Below, piece after piece: positions 53,264 through 60,827 of a stretch of 64,000 bases of DNA (positions are counted from its first letter, which is position 1; every line of letters starts with the position of its first letter). The notes under the pieces were generated by a model, which was given only the letters and a program-made list of their open reading frames with translations, ran no database searches and had not been told where the DNA came from. The stretch is from UBA3069 sp050633465. Lineage in GTDB: Bacteria > Pseudomonadota > Alphaproteobacteria > Rhodobacterales > Rhodobacteraceae. Location: NCBI GenBank assembly GCA_050633465.1, contig JBOEGO010000025.1, forward strand, positions 1-64,000, in the 5' to 3' direction. Both the position numbers and the translations under genes were made by a program.

Positions 53264-54556
53264 TCAGGCCGCCTGTGTTTCAGGGTCGAACACGCGTGTG
53301 CCGCCGACCCATGTGCCCATCACGCGACCCTGAAGGCGGGCCCCGTCAAAGGGGGTGTTTTTCGATTTCGACAGCAGGGTGAACCTGTCCATCACAAAGG
53401 GGGTATCGGGGTTGAACAGCACCAGGTCGGCGGGTGCGCCCGGTGACAGCCGCCCCTGTGGCAGGCCCAGCCGGTTGGCGGGGTTCAGCGCCATGGCGCG
53501 GAACAGTTGCGGCAGGGTCAGATCGCCCGAGTGGTGCAGGCGCAGCGCGGCGGGCAGCAGGGTTTGCAGGGCGACCGCGCCCGAAGCTGCTTCTTCGAAC
53601 GGCAGGCGTTTGGATTCTTCGTCCTGCGGGGTGTGCATGGAGGACAGCACGTCGATCAGCCCGTGGCGCAGCGCATCAAGGGTGGCAAGGCGGTCCTCTT
53701 CGCTGCGCAGGGGCGGCTTTACCTTGAAAAACGTGCGATAATCGGCCACGTCCAGTTCATTTAACGTCAGGTGGTGGATCGAGGTGCCAGCGGTCACATC
53801 CAGCCCGTTGCGTTTGGCGCGTTCCAGCGCGGGCAGGGCGCGGGCGGTTGTGATCTGGTCGAAATGCACGCGTGCGCCGGTCATTTCGATCAGGGCGATG
53901 TCGCGGTCCAGCCCCATGCGTTCGGCCATGGGCGACACGGCGGGCAAGCCGCGCAGGGATGCGAATTTGCCCGAGGTCACGGCCGCGCCCTTGCTTAGCG
54001 TCGGTTCCTGCGGGTGGGTGATGACCAGCGCGCCCAGTGATCGCGCATAGGTCAGGGCGCGTTGCATCACCTTTGTATTGGCGATCACATGGTCACAATC
54101 GGTAAAGGCCACTGCGCCCGCATCCATCAGGAAGCCGATTTCGGTCATTTCATGGCCCTGTCGCCCCTTTGTCAGTGCGGCCATGGGCAGGACGCGCACG
54201 GGGGCGGCCTGATTGGCGCGGCGGGTGACAAATTCCAGCGTTTCGGGGCTGTCGATGGCGGGGTCTGTATCGGGGCGGGTGATCATGGTGGTGACCCCGC
54301 CCGCCGCAGCGGCCAGCCCTGCGGTTTTGAAGCTTTCCTTGTGGCGTTCGCCCGGTTCGCAGACCTTGACCCCCAGATCGACGATGCCGGGGGCAAGGCA
54401 ATGCCCGCCGCAATCCACCGTATCGGCCCCCGCAGGCACCGCGATTTCCGTGCCATGGGCGGTGATCAGCCCGTTTTCGACCAGCAGGCTGCCCTTGCTG
54501 GTTGATCCGTCTTCGGGGTTGATCAGGGTGGCGTTGGTGAACAGCGTGGCGGTCAT
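53264..54556 (-). CDS. dihydroorotase homologue lacking metal ligands (PyrC'-like)
   Basis: The 430-residue amidohydrolase-fold protein aligns with class I dihydroorotases, but the DxHxH metal motif reads VDLGVKVCEPGERH. The SDHAPH segment is SSMHTPQ, and the HxST-type segment is VHFDQITT. The fold-typical C-terminus (NPANRLGLPQGRLSPGAPADLVLFN) is intact. Non-catalytic PyrC' (PyrX) subunits are known to assemble with aspartate carbamoyltransferase in pseudomonads and others. pyrB lies 3 kb upstream on the same strand. I infer a structural partner of PyrB rather than an active enzyme. Confidence 0.88.
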   Translation of the reverse strand: MTATLFTNATLINPEDGSTSKGSLLVENGLITAHGTEIAVPAGADTVDCGGHCLAPGIVDLGVKVCEPGERHKESFKTAGLAAAAGGVTTMITRPDTDPAIDSPETLEFVTRRANQAAPVRVLPMAALTKGRQGHEMTEIGFLMDAGAVAFTDCDHVIANTKVMQRALTYARSLGALVITHPQEPTLSKGAAVTSGKFASLRGLPAVSPMAERMGLDRDIALIEMTGARVHFDQITTARALPALERAKRNGLDVTAGTSIHHLTLNELDVADYRTFFKVKPPLRSEEDRLATLDALRHGLIDVLSSMHTPQDEESKRLPFEEAASGAVALQTLLPAALRLHHSGDLTLPQLFRAMALNPANRLGLPQGRLSPGAPADLVLFNPDTPFVMDRFTLLSKSKNTPFDGARLQGRVMGTWVGGTRVFDPETQAA

Positions 54557-54640
54557 GGGCGTGTGTCCTTGCGATTGGGTGCTGTTTAGGGGCGCGGGCG
54601 CGTTGGGGCAAGGGGTGCGGGCGCGTCCGGCTGCGGGGCG

Positions 54641-55234
54641 TCAGCGGGTGTTGTCTTTTTCGGACAGGGTGCGGGCCAGATCACGGTGGCGCAGGTCGCG
54701 CATGATGCCATAGACCGCGCGCCCGTCGGCAATGCGTTCGAACCCGATGGCGGACAGTTGTTTTTTGTTGCGCCGTTTCACGGTTTCGAACCCGAACCCG
54801 ACCGAGGGGGGCGGACCTTCGTCAAAGGTAAGCACGCTGTCGGCGTTGATCGCCCAAGAGCGCAGTTTTTGACCCTGAAGCGGGATCGAGGTGGCGATGA
54901 ATGCGTGGCGGTCTGTCAGCGTATACCATGTGTTGGACAGTTTGATGCGCGGCCACAGGATCGCGCGGGCCGACATGCCCAGCCCGACGCAGAAATGGAT
55001 CAGGCCGAACATCCAGAAAAATCCGCCTGCGCGGCTGGCCATTAACATCCAGAACAGGGCGAAACCGGCAAAGAACAGCCCGAATGCCATCTGGCCCAAC
55101 GTGGTCAGGGTGATCGGTTTGTTGGGATCGGGGCGCCCCTGCCAGAGGATGGTTTCGCCATGTCCAAGGATGCCTTTCCATTCCTCGGATGGTTCCAGCG
55201 CGACGTTGATCGAGGGCGGATTTTCACCGTTCAT
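54641..55234 (-). CDS. PH-like membrane protein, hypothetical (cassette member 1)
   Basis: The 197-residue protein starts with an ILGHGETILWQGRPDP segment, has two hydrophobic helices (about 47-105) and then a beta-rich part with SNTWYTLTDRHAFIATS. This layout (WxGxP, two TM, TDRR/TDRH) resembles bacterial PH-domain membrane proteins of the YdbT/bPH2 kind. Its ATG abuts the stop of the next gene upstream. Function unknown. Confidence 0.75.
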   Translation of the reverse strand: MNGENPPSINVALEPSEEWKGILGHGETILWQGRPDPNKPITLTTLGQMAFGLFFAGFALFWMLMASRAGGFFWMFGLIHFCVGLGMSARAILWPRIKLSNTWYTLTDRHAFIATSIPLQGQKLRSWAINADSVLTFDEGPPPSVGFGFETVKRRNKKQLSAIGFERIADGRAVYGIMRDLRHRDLARTLSEKDNTR

Positions 55235-55821
55235 TATGGCTGTTCCCCCTGCGGTTCGGCGGTATTCTGGTAATGGGTCATACGTTGGCGGATCAGGTCG
55301 GCGAAATGTTGTGTTTTGGGGCCAAGCGGGATGGAGTCGGCGGTGCCGTCACGTTTGGTGATGCCAAGGGTGTATCCGAATGCGCTGATGTCTTTTACCT
55401 CGGCAAAGGGGATCAGGCGTGCCTCGTTTGCGGGGCGGTTTTTGCGCAGGCGTCCGCCCATCACGGCAAGGCTGTCGTGGCCCAGCAGCAGCCGCCCGAC
55501 CACCTGATCGGGGTTTTGCCACAGCGGGCGCAGGGCCTGCACCAGAAACAGCGCCATCAGGATCAGTTTGGTCTGGACCGGCGGGAAATCCATGCGGGAG
55601 ATCAGGAACCAGCCCGCGACACAAAGCATGGCAATATTGATGGTCAACCCGAAGCTGCGCATCGGGTGGGTCAGCATCTCGCGGCCTTTGCAGGTATGGG
55701 TGATGTCGAACATCGGCAGGGGGCCGGTATCTCTATCCGTATCTGTATGTGTATCGGTATCTGTATCTGTATCTGTATCCGTATCGGTATCGGTATCAAT
55801 ATCAGTATAGAGCGCAGTCAT
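55234..55821 (-). CDS. hypothetical membrane protein with N-terminal Thr-Asp repeat (cassette member 2)
   Basis: The 195-residue protein begins with about 14 Thr-Asp (or variant) dipeptides encoded by hexanucleotide units, then GPLPMFDITHTC and two hydrophobic helices (about 57-95). A beta-rich C-terminal domain follows (IPFAEVKDISAFGYTLGITKRDG). AGGGA lies before the ATG at 55821, which overlaps the upstream stop, so the repeat is likely translated. An ATG after the repeat (55713) is the alternative start. The Asp-rich head might bind divalent cations. Confidence 0.75.
   Translation of the reverse strand: MTALYTDIDTDTDTDTDTDTDTDTHTDTDRDTGPLPMFDITHTCKGREMLTHPMRSFGLTINIAMLCVAGWFLISRMDFPPVQTKLILMALFLVQALRPLWQNPDQVVGRLLLGHDSLAVMGGRLRKNRPANEARLIPFAEVKDISAFGYTLGITKRDGTADSIPLGPKTQHFADLIRQRMTHYQNTAEPQGEQP
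55727..55810 (-). repeat. imperfect hexanucleotide microsatellite, about 14 units
   Basis: GTATCN-type hexamers run from 55727 to 55810 (plus-strand sense), with variation mainly at the last base. On the coding strand each unit gives Thr-Asp or a near relative. The unit length of 6 means slippage would change length without a frameshift. Confidence 0.92.
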
Positions 55822-56366
55822 GGTTTGCGTCCCTGTGATCGGGCCGTTGGTGATTGCGCGATGTCGCCCGGTTGCAGGTCGTTCAGCAGGGCGGCGCGCA
55901 GGGCAGCAATTTCGGGGGCATAGGCGATTTCGATAATGCCTGCGTTATCGCCCACCACGAACAGTTTCCACCAGCCCAGGCGGCGCACACGGGCCAGTGC
56001 GCTGCGATCCAGCGCGGCGAATGCCGGTTCGGGGCGGGTGTCGATTTGCAGCAGCCGCAGGTTGGTCAGCACCCAGGTGCGCCCGCGCTGTTGACGCAGG
56101 TCATCCAGATTGTCGAACAGGAACAGATCGACCACGGCCACCACGGGGATCAGGAACCAGATATTGGGATTGTGGAAAAACAAAATGAAGGGCAGCGCCA
56201 GAAGCGAGGTCAACCCCACCGTCAGCGCCGAGCGCGACAGGTAGGGGCGCAGCTGCGCTGTCAGGGTCATTTCAACGGTTTCACCCGCCAGCAGGTGTTC
56301 TGACGCGCCATCCATGGCGCTGGCGGGCGGCGGCAGGTCGGGTTCGGGTGGTAGGGTCGGGATCAT
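55818..56366 (-). CDS. PH-like membrane protein, hypothetical (cassette member 3)
   Basis: The 182-residue protein has a LLAGETVEMTLTAQLRPYL entry segment, two hydrophobic helices (about 45-80: LTVGLTSLLALPFILFFHN and FLIPVVAVVDLFLF), then RGRTWVLTNLRLLQIDTR and a beta-rich C-terminus. The layout parallels its neighbours on both sides, which suggests divergent copies of one domain. It overlaps them by 4 bases at each end. Confidence 0.78.
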   Translation of the reverse strand: MIPTLPPEPDLPPPASAMDGASEHLLAGETVEMTLTAQLRPYLSRSALTVGLTSLLALPFILFFHNPNIWFLIPVVAVVDLFLFDNLDDLRQQRGRTWVLTNLRLLQIDTRPEPAFAALDRSALARVRRLGWWKLFVVGDNAGIIEIAYAPEIAALRAALLNDLQPGDIAQSPTARSQGRKP

Positions 56367-56797
56367 GCGCTATCCTGTGGCAGGCCCGCCGCGCCTGTGA
56401 TGGCGGCGATCACGGCGGGGCGGTCATCCAGATATTTGATCAGGTGTTTGTCGCCTGTTCGGGTGATCACCTGCACCGCAGAGCCGAATCCGCGCAGGCG
56501 GGCGATTTCACCCAGCGTCATAATGCGGTCCTGCGGCCCCATCAGGCGGCGGTCGGTCAGATCCCACCGCGCGTTGAGTTCATCCGAAGCCACGTAGAAT
56601 GCACGCAGCGCAATCGCCGCCAGCCCGCCCACGGCCCCTGTCCAGACATGCGGGTTGCCCATGGCCCAGAGGATCGCCATGCCAATGGCCATGGCACCAG
56701 CGGCCATCCATGCGTGGTCGCGCCAGTATTGCATCCGGTCGGGATGAAAGGATTGCACGACCTGTTCGTCGTCAACCAGCGGGGCGGTGGGGGTCAT
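56363..56797 (-). CDS. PH-like membrane protein, hypothetical (cassette member 4)
   Basis: This protein of about 144 residues begins with DDEQVVQSFHPDRMQYWRDH, followed by two hydrophobic helices (WMAAGAMAIGMAILWAMG; GAVGGLAAIALRAFYVAS). WDLTDRRLMGPQDRI and a beta-rich tail with ITRTGDKHLIKYLDD follow. Longer starts (ATG 56809 or 56869) exist. The TDRR element is characteristic of bacterial PH-domain membrane proteins. Confidence 0.75.
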   Translation of the reverse strand: MTPTAPLVDDEQVVQSFHPDRMQYWRDHAWMAAGAMAIGMAILWAMGNPHVWTGAVGGLAAIALRAFYVASDELNARWDLTDRRLMGPQDRIMTLGEIARLRGFGSAVQVITRTGDKHLIKYLDDRPAVIAAITGAAGLPQDSA

Positions 56798-56899
56798 TGA
56801 TCCATACATGCCCGCACCATGGCGCAGGTCGGGGCAGCGGGGCAAGACAGGGCGTGCGTCACGCGGCATTTCGGCCCGATTATCCGCGCGACTGCGGCA

Positions 56900-57439
56900 T
56901 CAAAGCAGCGCCAGACCGGCCAGCAGGATCAGCGCCAGCCCCGCCATCACCAGCACGATATAGCGGTTCATGCGCGGCGCCTGATCGGGCATCATCGCGG
57001 GGGCCGCGCCGGTCAGGCTGCCCAGCGCGGATTCGGCTGTCAGCCGGTCAAGCGAGGGGGCGCTGCGTGCCTCGCCCCAGGTGCCCAGCCAGCGCAGGGG
57101 GGGGTGCACGGTGATGTTGCGCGCCTTGCCCTTGAACGCGGGCGAGGTCACGACCACCAGCCCGCCGGTTTGCGCATCCAGCCAGCGGCGATCAGTGGAC
57201 AGGGTATCGGGGTCAACGCCCTGCCCGTCGATCAGGTAATCGGTCAGCCCGATGCCCGCCAGATCACCGGCATCGAACACCTGGGCGTGGGTCATATCCA
57301 GGGGTGCTGTGTCCAGTGCCTCGGGGAGGCGGGTCAGGGCGTGGTTGGCAAAACTTTGCGCGTCATCATCCGGCAGGTCCAGCGCAAACAGGCGCACCTG
57401 ACCGTGTTCGTCTTGGGGGATTGTCATTTTATCGGGCAT
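56900..57439 (-). CDS. hypothetical protein with C-terminal membrane anchor (cassette member 5)
   Basis: The 179-residue protein has a mostly soluble N-terminal region (VRLFALDLPDDDAQSF, LTDYLIDGQGVDP) and one C-terminal TM segment (158-177, YIVLVMAGLALILLAGLALL). It has no signal peptide, so it is probably a tail-anchored, cytosol-facing protein. It sits directly downstream of pyrB and heads the PH-like cassette. No family recognised. Confidence 0.75.
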   Translation of the reverse strand: MPDKMTIPQDEHGQVRLFALDLPDDDAQSFANHALTRLPEALDTAPLDMTHAQVFDAGDLAGIGLTDYLIDGQGVDPDTLSTDRRWLDAQTGGLVVVTSPAFKGKARNITVHPPLRWLGTWGEARSAPSLDRLTAESALGSLTGAAPAMMPDQAPRMNRYIVLVMAGLALILLAGLALL

Positions 57440-57552
57440 GTGGCGGCCTTTGATTTTGCATTGCGGTTGGGCGGTGTTGCAATGGGGGAAACGCGGGCGG
57501 CGCGGTTGAGGTTCCTTGGATATTGCAGGAAATATTGGCTGGTGTGTCCGGA

Positions 57553-58509
57553 TCAGACCATCACGCCCTGCGGTTTGCGTGCGGCGCGCAGGTTGCGGGC
57601 CAGCAGATCCATTGCGGCCATGCGCACGGCCACGCCCATTTCGACCTGATCCTGAATGACGCTGCGGTTGATGTCATCCGCCAGTGTGCCGTCAATTTCC
57701 ACTCCGCGGTTCATCGGCCCCGGGTGCATGACGATGGCATCGGGTTTGGCATGGGCCAGTTTTTCGGCGTCCAGCCCGTAGCGGTGGTAATATTCGCGTT
57801 CCGACGGGATAAATCCGCCATCCATGCGTTCCTTTTGCAGGCGTAGCATCATCACCACATCGACATCTTGCAGGCCCTCGTGCATGTCCTCGAACACTTC
57901 GACCCCGAATTCGCCGATGCCGCTGGGCATCAGGGTGGGGGGGGCGATCAGGCGCACGCGGTTTTCCATTTTGCCCAGCAGCAGGATGTTGGACCGTGCC
58001 ACGCGGGAATGCGCGATATCGCCGCAAATCGCGATGTTCAGCCGGTGCAGCCGGCCCTTGGCGCGCCGGATTGTCAGCGCATCCAGCAGGGCCTGCGTGG
58101 GGTGTTCGTGTTTGCCGTCCCCTGCGTTCAGCACGGCGCAGTTTACCTTTTGTGACAGCAGGTCGACCGCGCCGGAATGCGGGTGACGCACCACCAGCAG
58201 ATCGGGGTGCATGGCGTTCAGGGTCATCGCGGTATCAATCAGGGTTTCGCCCTTTTTGATCGAGGAGGCCTGCATTGACATGTTCATCACATCCGCGCCC
58301 AGCCGTTTGCCCGCCAGTTCGAAACTGGCCTGTGTGCGGGTGGAGTTTTCAAAGAACATGTTGATTTGCGTCAGGCCGGACAGGGCATCGGCGTGTTTTA
58401 CCTCGGACCGGTTCAGGGTGACGTATTGTTCGGCCAGATCAAGGATGGCGGTGATTTCGGACGGGGCCAGCGGTTCGATGCCAAGCAGGTGTTTCTGGGT
58501 AAAGCTCAT
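57553..58509 (-). CDS. pyrB: aspartate carbamoyltransferase catalytic subunit
   Basis: PyrB catalyses the first committed step of pyrimidine synthesis. The 318-residue protein carries the carbamoyl-phosphate motif NSTRTQASFELAGKRLG and HPTQALLDALTIRR, the DVVMMLRLQKERM segment and MHPGPMNRGVEID at the C-terminal aspartate site. No pyrI is present. The non-catalytic dihydroorotase homologue downstream suggests a PyrB-PyrC' holoenzyme. Confidence 0.96.
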   Translation of the reverse strand: MSFTQKHLLGIEPLAPSEITAILDLAEQYVTLNRSEVKHADALSGLTQINMFFENSTRTQASFELAGKRLGADVMNMSMQASSIKKGETLIDTAMTLNAMHPDLLVVRHPHSGAVDLLSQKVNCAVLNAGDGKHEHPTQALLDALTIRRAKGRLHRLNIAICGDIAHSRVARSNILLLGKMENRVRLIAPPTLMPSGIGEFGVEVFEDMHEGLQDVDVVMMLRLQKERMDGGFIPSEREYYHRYGLDAEKLAHAKPDAIVMHPGPMNRGVEIDGTLADDINRSVIQDQVEMGVAVRMAAMDLLARNLRAARKPQGVMV

Positions 58510-58641
58510 CTGGTCCTCGTGGCGGAGTGGGTTGGGCGGGCGTTCGGGTATCTAGCGGGCGTTGGGGTATCTATAGGTCGGGCGCGGGGGCGGGGCAAGA
58601 TTGGGCTGTTTGGCGCGGGCGGATGCGATAAGGTTGCGGCC

Positions 58642-59484
58642 ATGGAATCAATTTCAGTCGATCAGATGGATACGGCCACCGCACTTGCCCTGCTGGAATG
58701 GCAGGTTGAAATGGGTGTGGACGAGGCGATTTCGGACGCGCCGCTGGACTGTTATGCGTTGCCCGATCTGGCGCCATGGTCACCGCGTGCAATCAAGGCG
58801 GCTGCGGTGAAGCAGGCGGGGGGGGCTGCGAAGGCGGGGGGGGCTGCGCGGGCCGGCCATGTCGCCATGCAGGGGCCGGACCCCGTGGCCGAGGCCGGGG
58901 CGGCGGCGAAATCTGCAGCCAATCTGGATGAGTTGCGTGCGGCGCTGGCGGGGTTTGATCACTGCGGGTTGAAACGCGGGGCGCGGTCACTGGTGTTTTC
59001 TGATGGCAACCCGCGTGCGGCGGTCATGGTGTTGGGCGATGCGCCCAACCGCGAGGAGGACGCAGCCGGGCGGCCCTTTGTCGGTGCGGCGGGCGAGATG
59101 CTGGACAGGATGCTGCGCGCCATCGGGTTGGATCGCAGTGCGGATGATGATGCGCAGGCGGTATACCTAAGCAGCGCGTTGCCGTGGCGGCCGCCGCAAA
59201 ACCGCGACCCCTTGCCCGAGGAACTGGCGATGCTGCGCCCCTTTGTGGCACGTCATGTTGAATTGGTCGCGCCCAAGGTGTTGATATTGATGGGGAACCT
59301 GCCCTGTGAATTGGCGCTGGGCCAGCGTGGCGTCACCCGTTTGCGCGGCGATTGGGTGCAGGCGTTTGGCTGTGCCGCGATGCCGATGTTTCACCCCGAT
59401 GCCCTGATGCGCCGCGCCGAGGCCAAGCGCGACGCATGGGCCGACCTGTTGGCCGTCAAGGCGCGCCTGCGGGGGGGTGCATGA
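58642..59484 (+). CDS. uracil-DNA glycosylase family protein without Fe-S cysteines
   Basis: The 280-residue protein has an Ala/Gly-rich N-terminal third, then the UDG fold: VMVLGDAPNREEDAAGRPFV (motif 1, usually GEAPG), LDRMLRAIGL, WRPPQNRDPLPEE and the C-terminal MFHPDALMRR (HPxxLLR). Family 4/5 enzymes hold a [4Fe-4S] cluster through four cysteines; here three of the four expected positions lack Cys (LPWRPP instead of KCRPP, MLRPF instead of a CxPF motif). It may be an inactive or cluster-free homologue. It diverges from pyrB and overlaps the next gene by 4 bases. Confidence 0.82.
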   Translation: MESISVDQMDTATALALLEWQVEMGVDEAISDAPLDCYALPDLAPWSPRAIKAAAVKQAGGAAKAGGAARAGHVAMQGPDPVAEAGAAAKSAANLDELRAALAGFDHCGLKRGARSLVFSDGNPRAAVMVLGDAPNREEDAAGRPFVGAAGEMLDRMLRAIGLDRSADDDAQAVYLSSALPWRPPQNRDPLPEELAMLRPFVARHVELVAPKVLILMGNLPCELALGQRGVTRLRGDWVQAFGCAAMPMFHPDALMRRAEAKRDAWADLLAVKARLRGGA

Positions 59485-60077
59485 GGGTGATTGCGGCACT
59501 GGGGCTGGTGGTTGCGATGGCGGGGCCGTTGCAGGGCGAGCAGGCGGGGTTTCCGGCGGGATTTGACGTGGATTTTGACGCGCTGTTTGCTGCCCATGCC
59601 GGTCGGGTGCAGACCCCTGCGCCGGAGGTGCAACATTTGGAAATGCCCGGTCCGGTGATCATCACGCGGCGTATGGTTGACGGGCGCGCACAATATCAGG
59701 CCAGCGATATGAGCGGGCAGGGCGCAGTGGCCTGTGCCATGTCTGTGATGCTGGATGTTCTGGTTCTGGCGGGGCATTGCCCCGATGTGTTGGACCGCGC
59801 CGCCATCACGCGGTTAGAGGGATTAATCCATGCTCACGGGGTGTTTATGGCGCAAAACACCTATCCGCCCGTGCCCGCCGGGCAGGTGGCAGAGCGGTTG
59901 AAATCCATGGTGCGGGCGCGTGACGCTGCGACCGCGGCCTATGACTGCCCCTTGCCCGATGCGGCGGACAGTCAGGTGGTAGATCTGGCCCGCGCCATCA
60001 CGTCGCCGCGCGCGGTGCGCCGCATGCAGCAGGGCCTGTCGCGCCCCAGACTGCCTGTTTTACATCCCTGTCTTTAA
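59481..60077 (+). CDS. hypothetical exported protein
   Basis: The 198-residue protein has a short signal peptide (residues 1-20, VIAALGLVVAMAGPLQGEQA). The mature part carries cysteines at about 90, 106 and 153 that could form disulfides, and HPCL ends the protein. No recognised domain. The start overlaps the UDG-like stop (ATGA) and moaB follows 12 bases after its stop. Confidence 0.75.
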   Translation: MRVIAALGLVVAMAGPLQGEQAGFPAGFDVDFDALFAAHAGRVQTPAPEVQHLEMPGPVIITRRMVDGRAQYQASDMSGQGAVACAMSVMLDVLVLAGHCPDVLDRAAITRLEGLIHAHGVFMAQNTYPPVPAGQVAERLKSMVRARDAATAAYDCPLPDAADSQVVDLARAITSPRAVRRMQQGLSRPRLPVLHPCL

Positions 60078-60089
60078 AGGAACATCACC

Positions 60090-60632
60090 ATGAGCCGGAT
60101 TGACGAGAGCATGGAATTCATCCCCGTCAGAATCGCCGTTTTGACGGTGTCGGACAGTCGCGAACTGGCCGATGACAGATCGGGCGACACATTGGTGGCG
60201 CGGATCAACGACGCGGGTCATCTGCTGGCTGACCGCCGGATTCTGCGCGACGAACGCGGCGCGATTGCGGCGCAGTTGCGCGACTGGATCGCGGATGCGG
60301 GTGTGGATGTGGTGATTTCCACGGGCGGCACCGGATTGACCGGGCGGGACGTGACGGTAGAGGCGCACCGCGATGTATACGAGAAGGAAATCGAGGCATT
60401 CGGCACCGTTTTCACCATCGTATCCATGCAGAAAATCGGCACCAGCGCAGTGCAATCGCGTGCCACGGGCGGTGTGGCGGGGGGGACGTATCTGTTTGCC
60501 TTGCCCGGCAGTCCGGGGGCCTGCAAGGACGCATGGGACGAGATCCTGCGCTGGCAGTTGGATTTCCGGCACCGGCCCTGCAATTTCGTGGAAATCATGC
60601 CGCGGCTGGAAGAGCACAAGCGGCGCAAGTAG
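60090..60632 (+). CDS. moaB: molybdenum cofactor biosynthesis protein B
   Basis: The 180-residue MoaB/MogA-fold protein adenylates molybdopterin. It has VLTVSDSRELADDRSGDTL, VVISTGGTGLTGRDVT and FALPGSPGACKDAWDEIL. AAAGGAACA precedes the ATG. MoaD and MoaE are 18 kb away in a separate unit. Confidence 0.94.
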   Translation: MSRIDESMEFIPVRIAVLTVSDSRELADDRSGDTLVARINDAGHLLADRRILRDERGAIAAQLRDWIADAGVDVVISTGGTGLTGRDVTVEAHRDVYEKEIEAFGTVFTIVSMQKIGTSAVQSRATGGVAGGTYLFALPGSPGACKDAWDEILRWQLDFRHRPCNFVEIMPRLEEHKRRK

Positions 60633-60676
60633 CGGGCCAAACCGGGGGTGCGCTGCGGGGCGGGCCGTCGGATTTT

Positions 60677-60700
60677 AGGTATTTATAGAACAATGAAAGC
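60677..60700. repeat. second copy of the 24-bp intergenic element
   Basis: AGGTATTTATAGAACAATGA plus AAGC matches 46801-46824 at 22 of 24 positions. The flanking hairpin and the inverted partner found at the first copy are not present here. Confidence 0.7.
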
Positions 60701-60827
60701 AGTTTCGGGGCGTTTCGACGGAATCCCTGCGGCTATGCGTAACAGTGTTGTGGCTTGGCTTTTGTGCGGGGCGCTGTAAGGCTGTTTAGCAGTATTCCGG
60801 TTTTGGAATATGGCGTGGAGGAAGCGG

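Noticed and set aside
54150..54611. Long Arg/Pro/His-rich frames antisense or alternate to GC-rich genes
   Set aside because: Shadows of real genes: their composition is typical of out-of-frame high-GC sequence.
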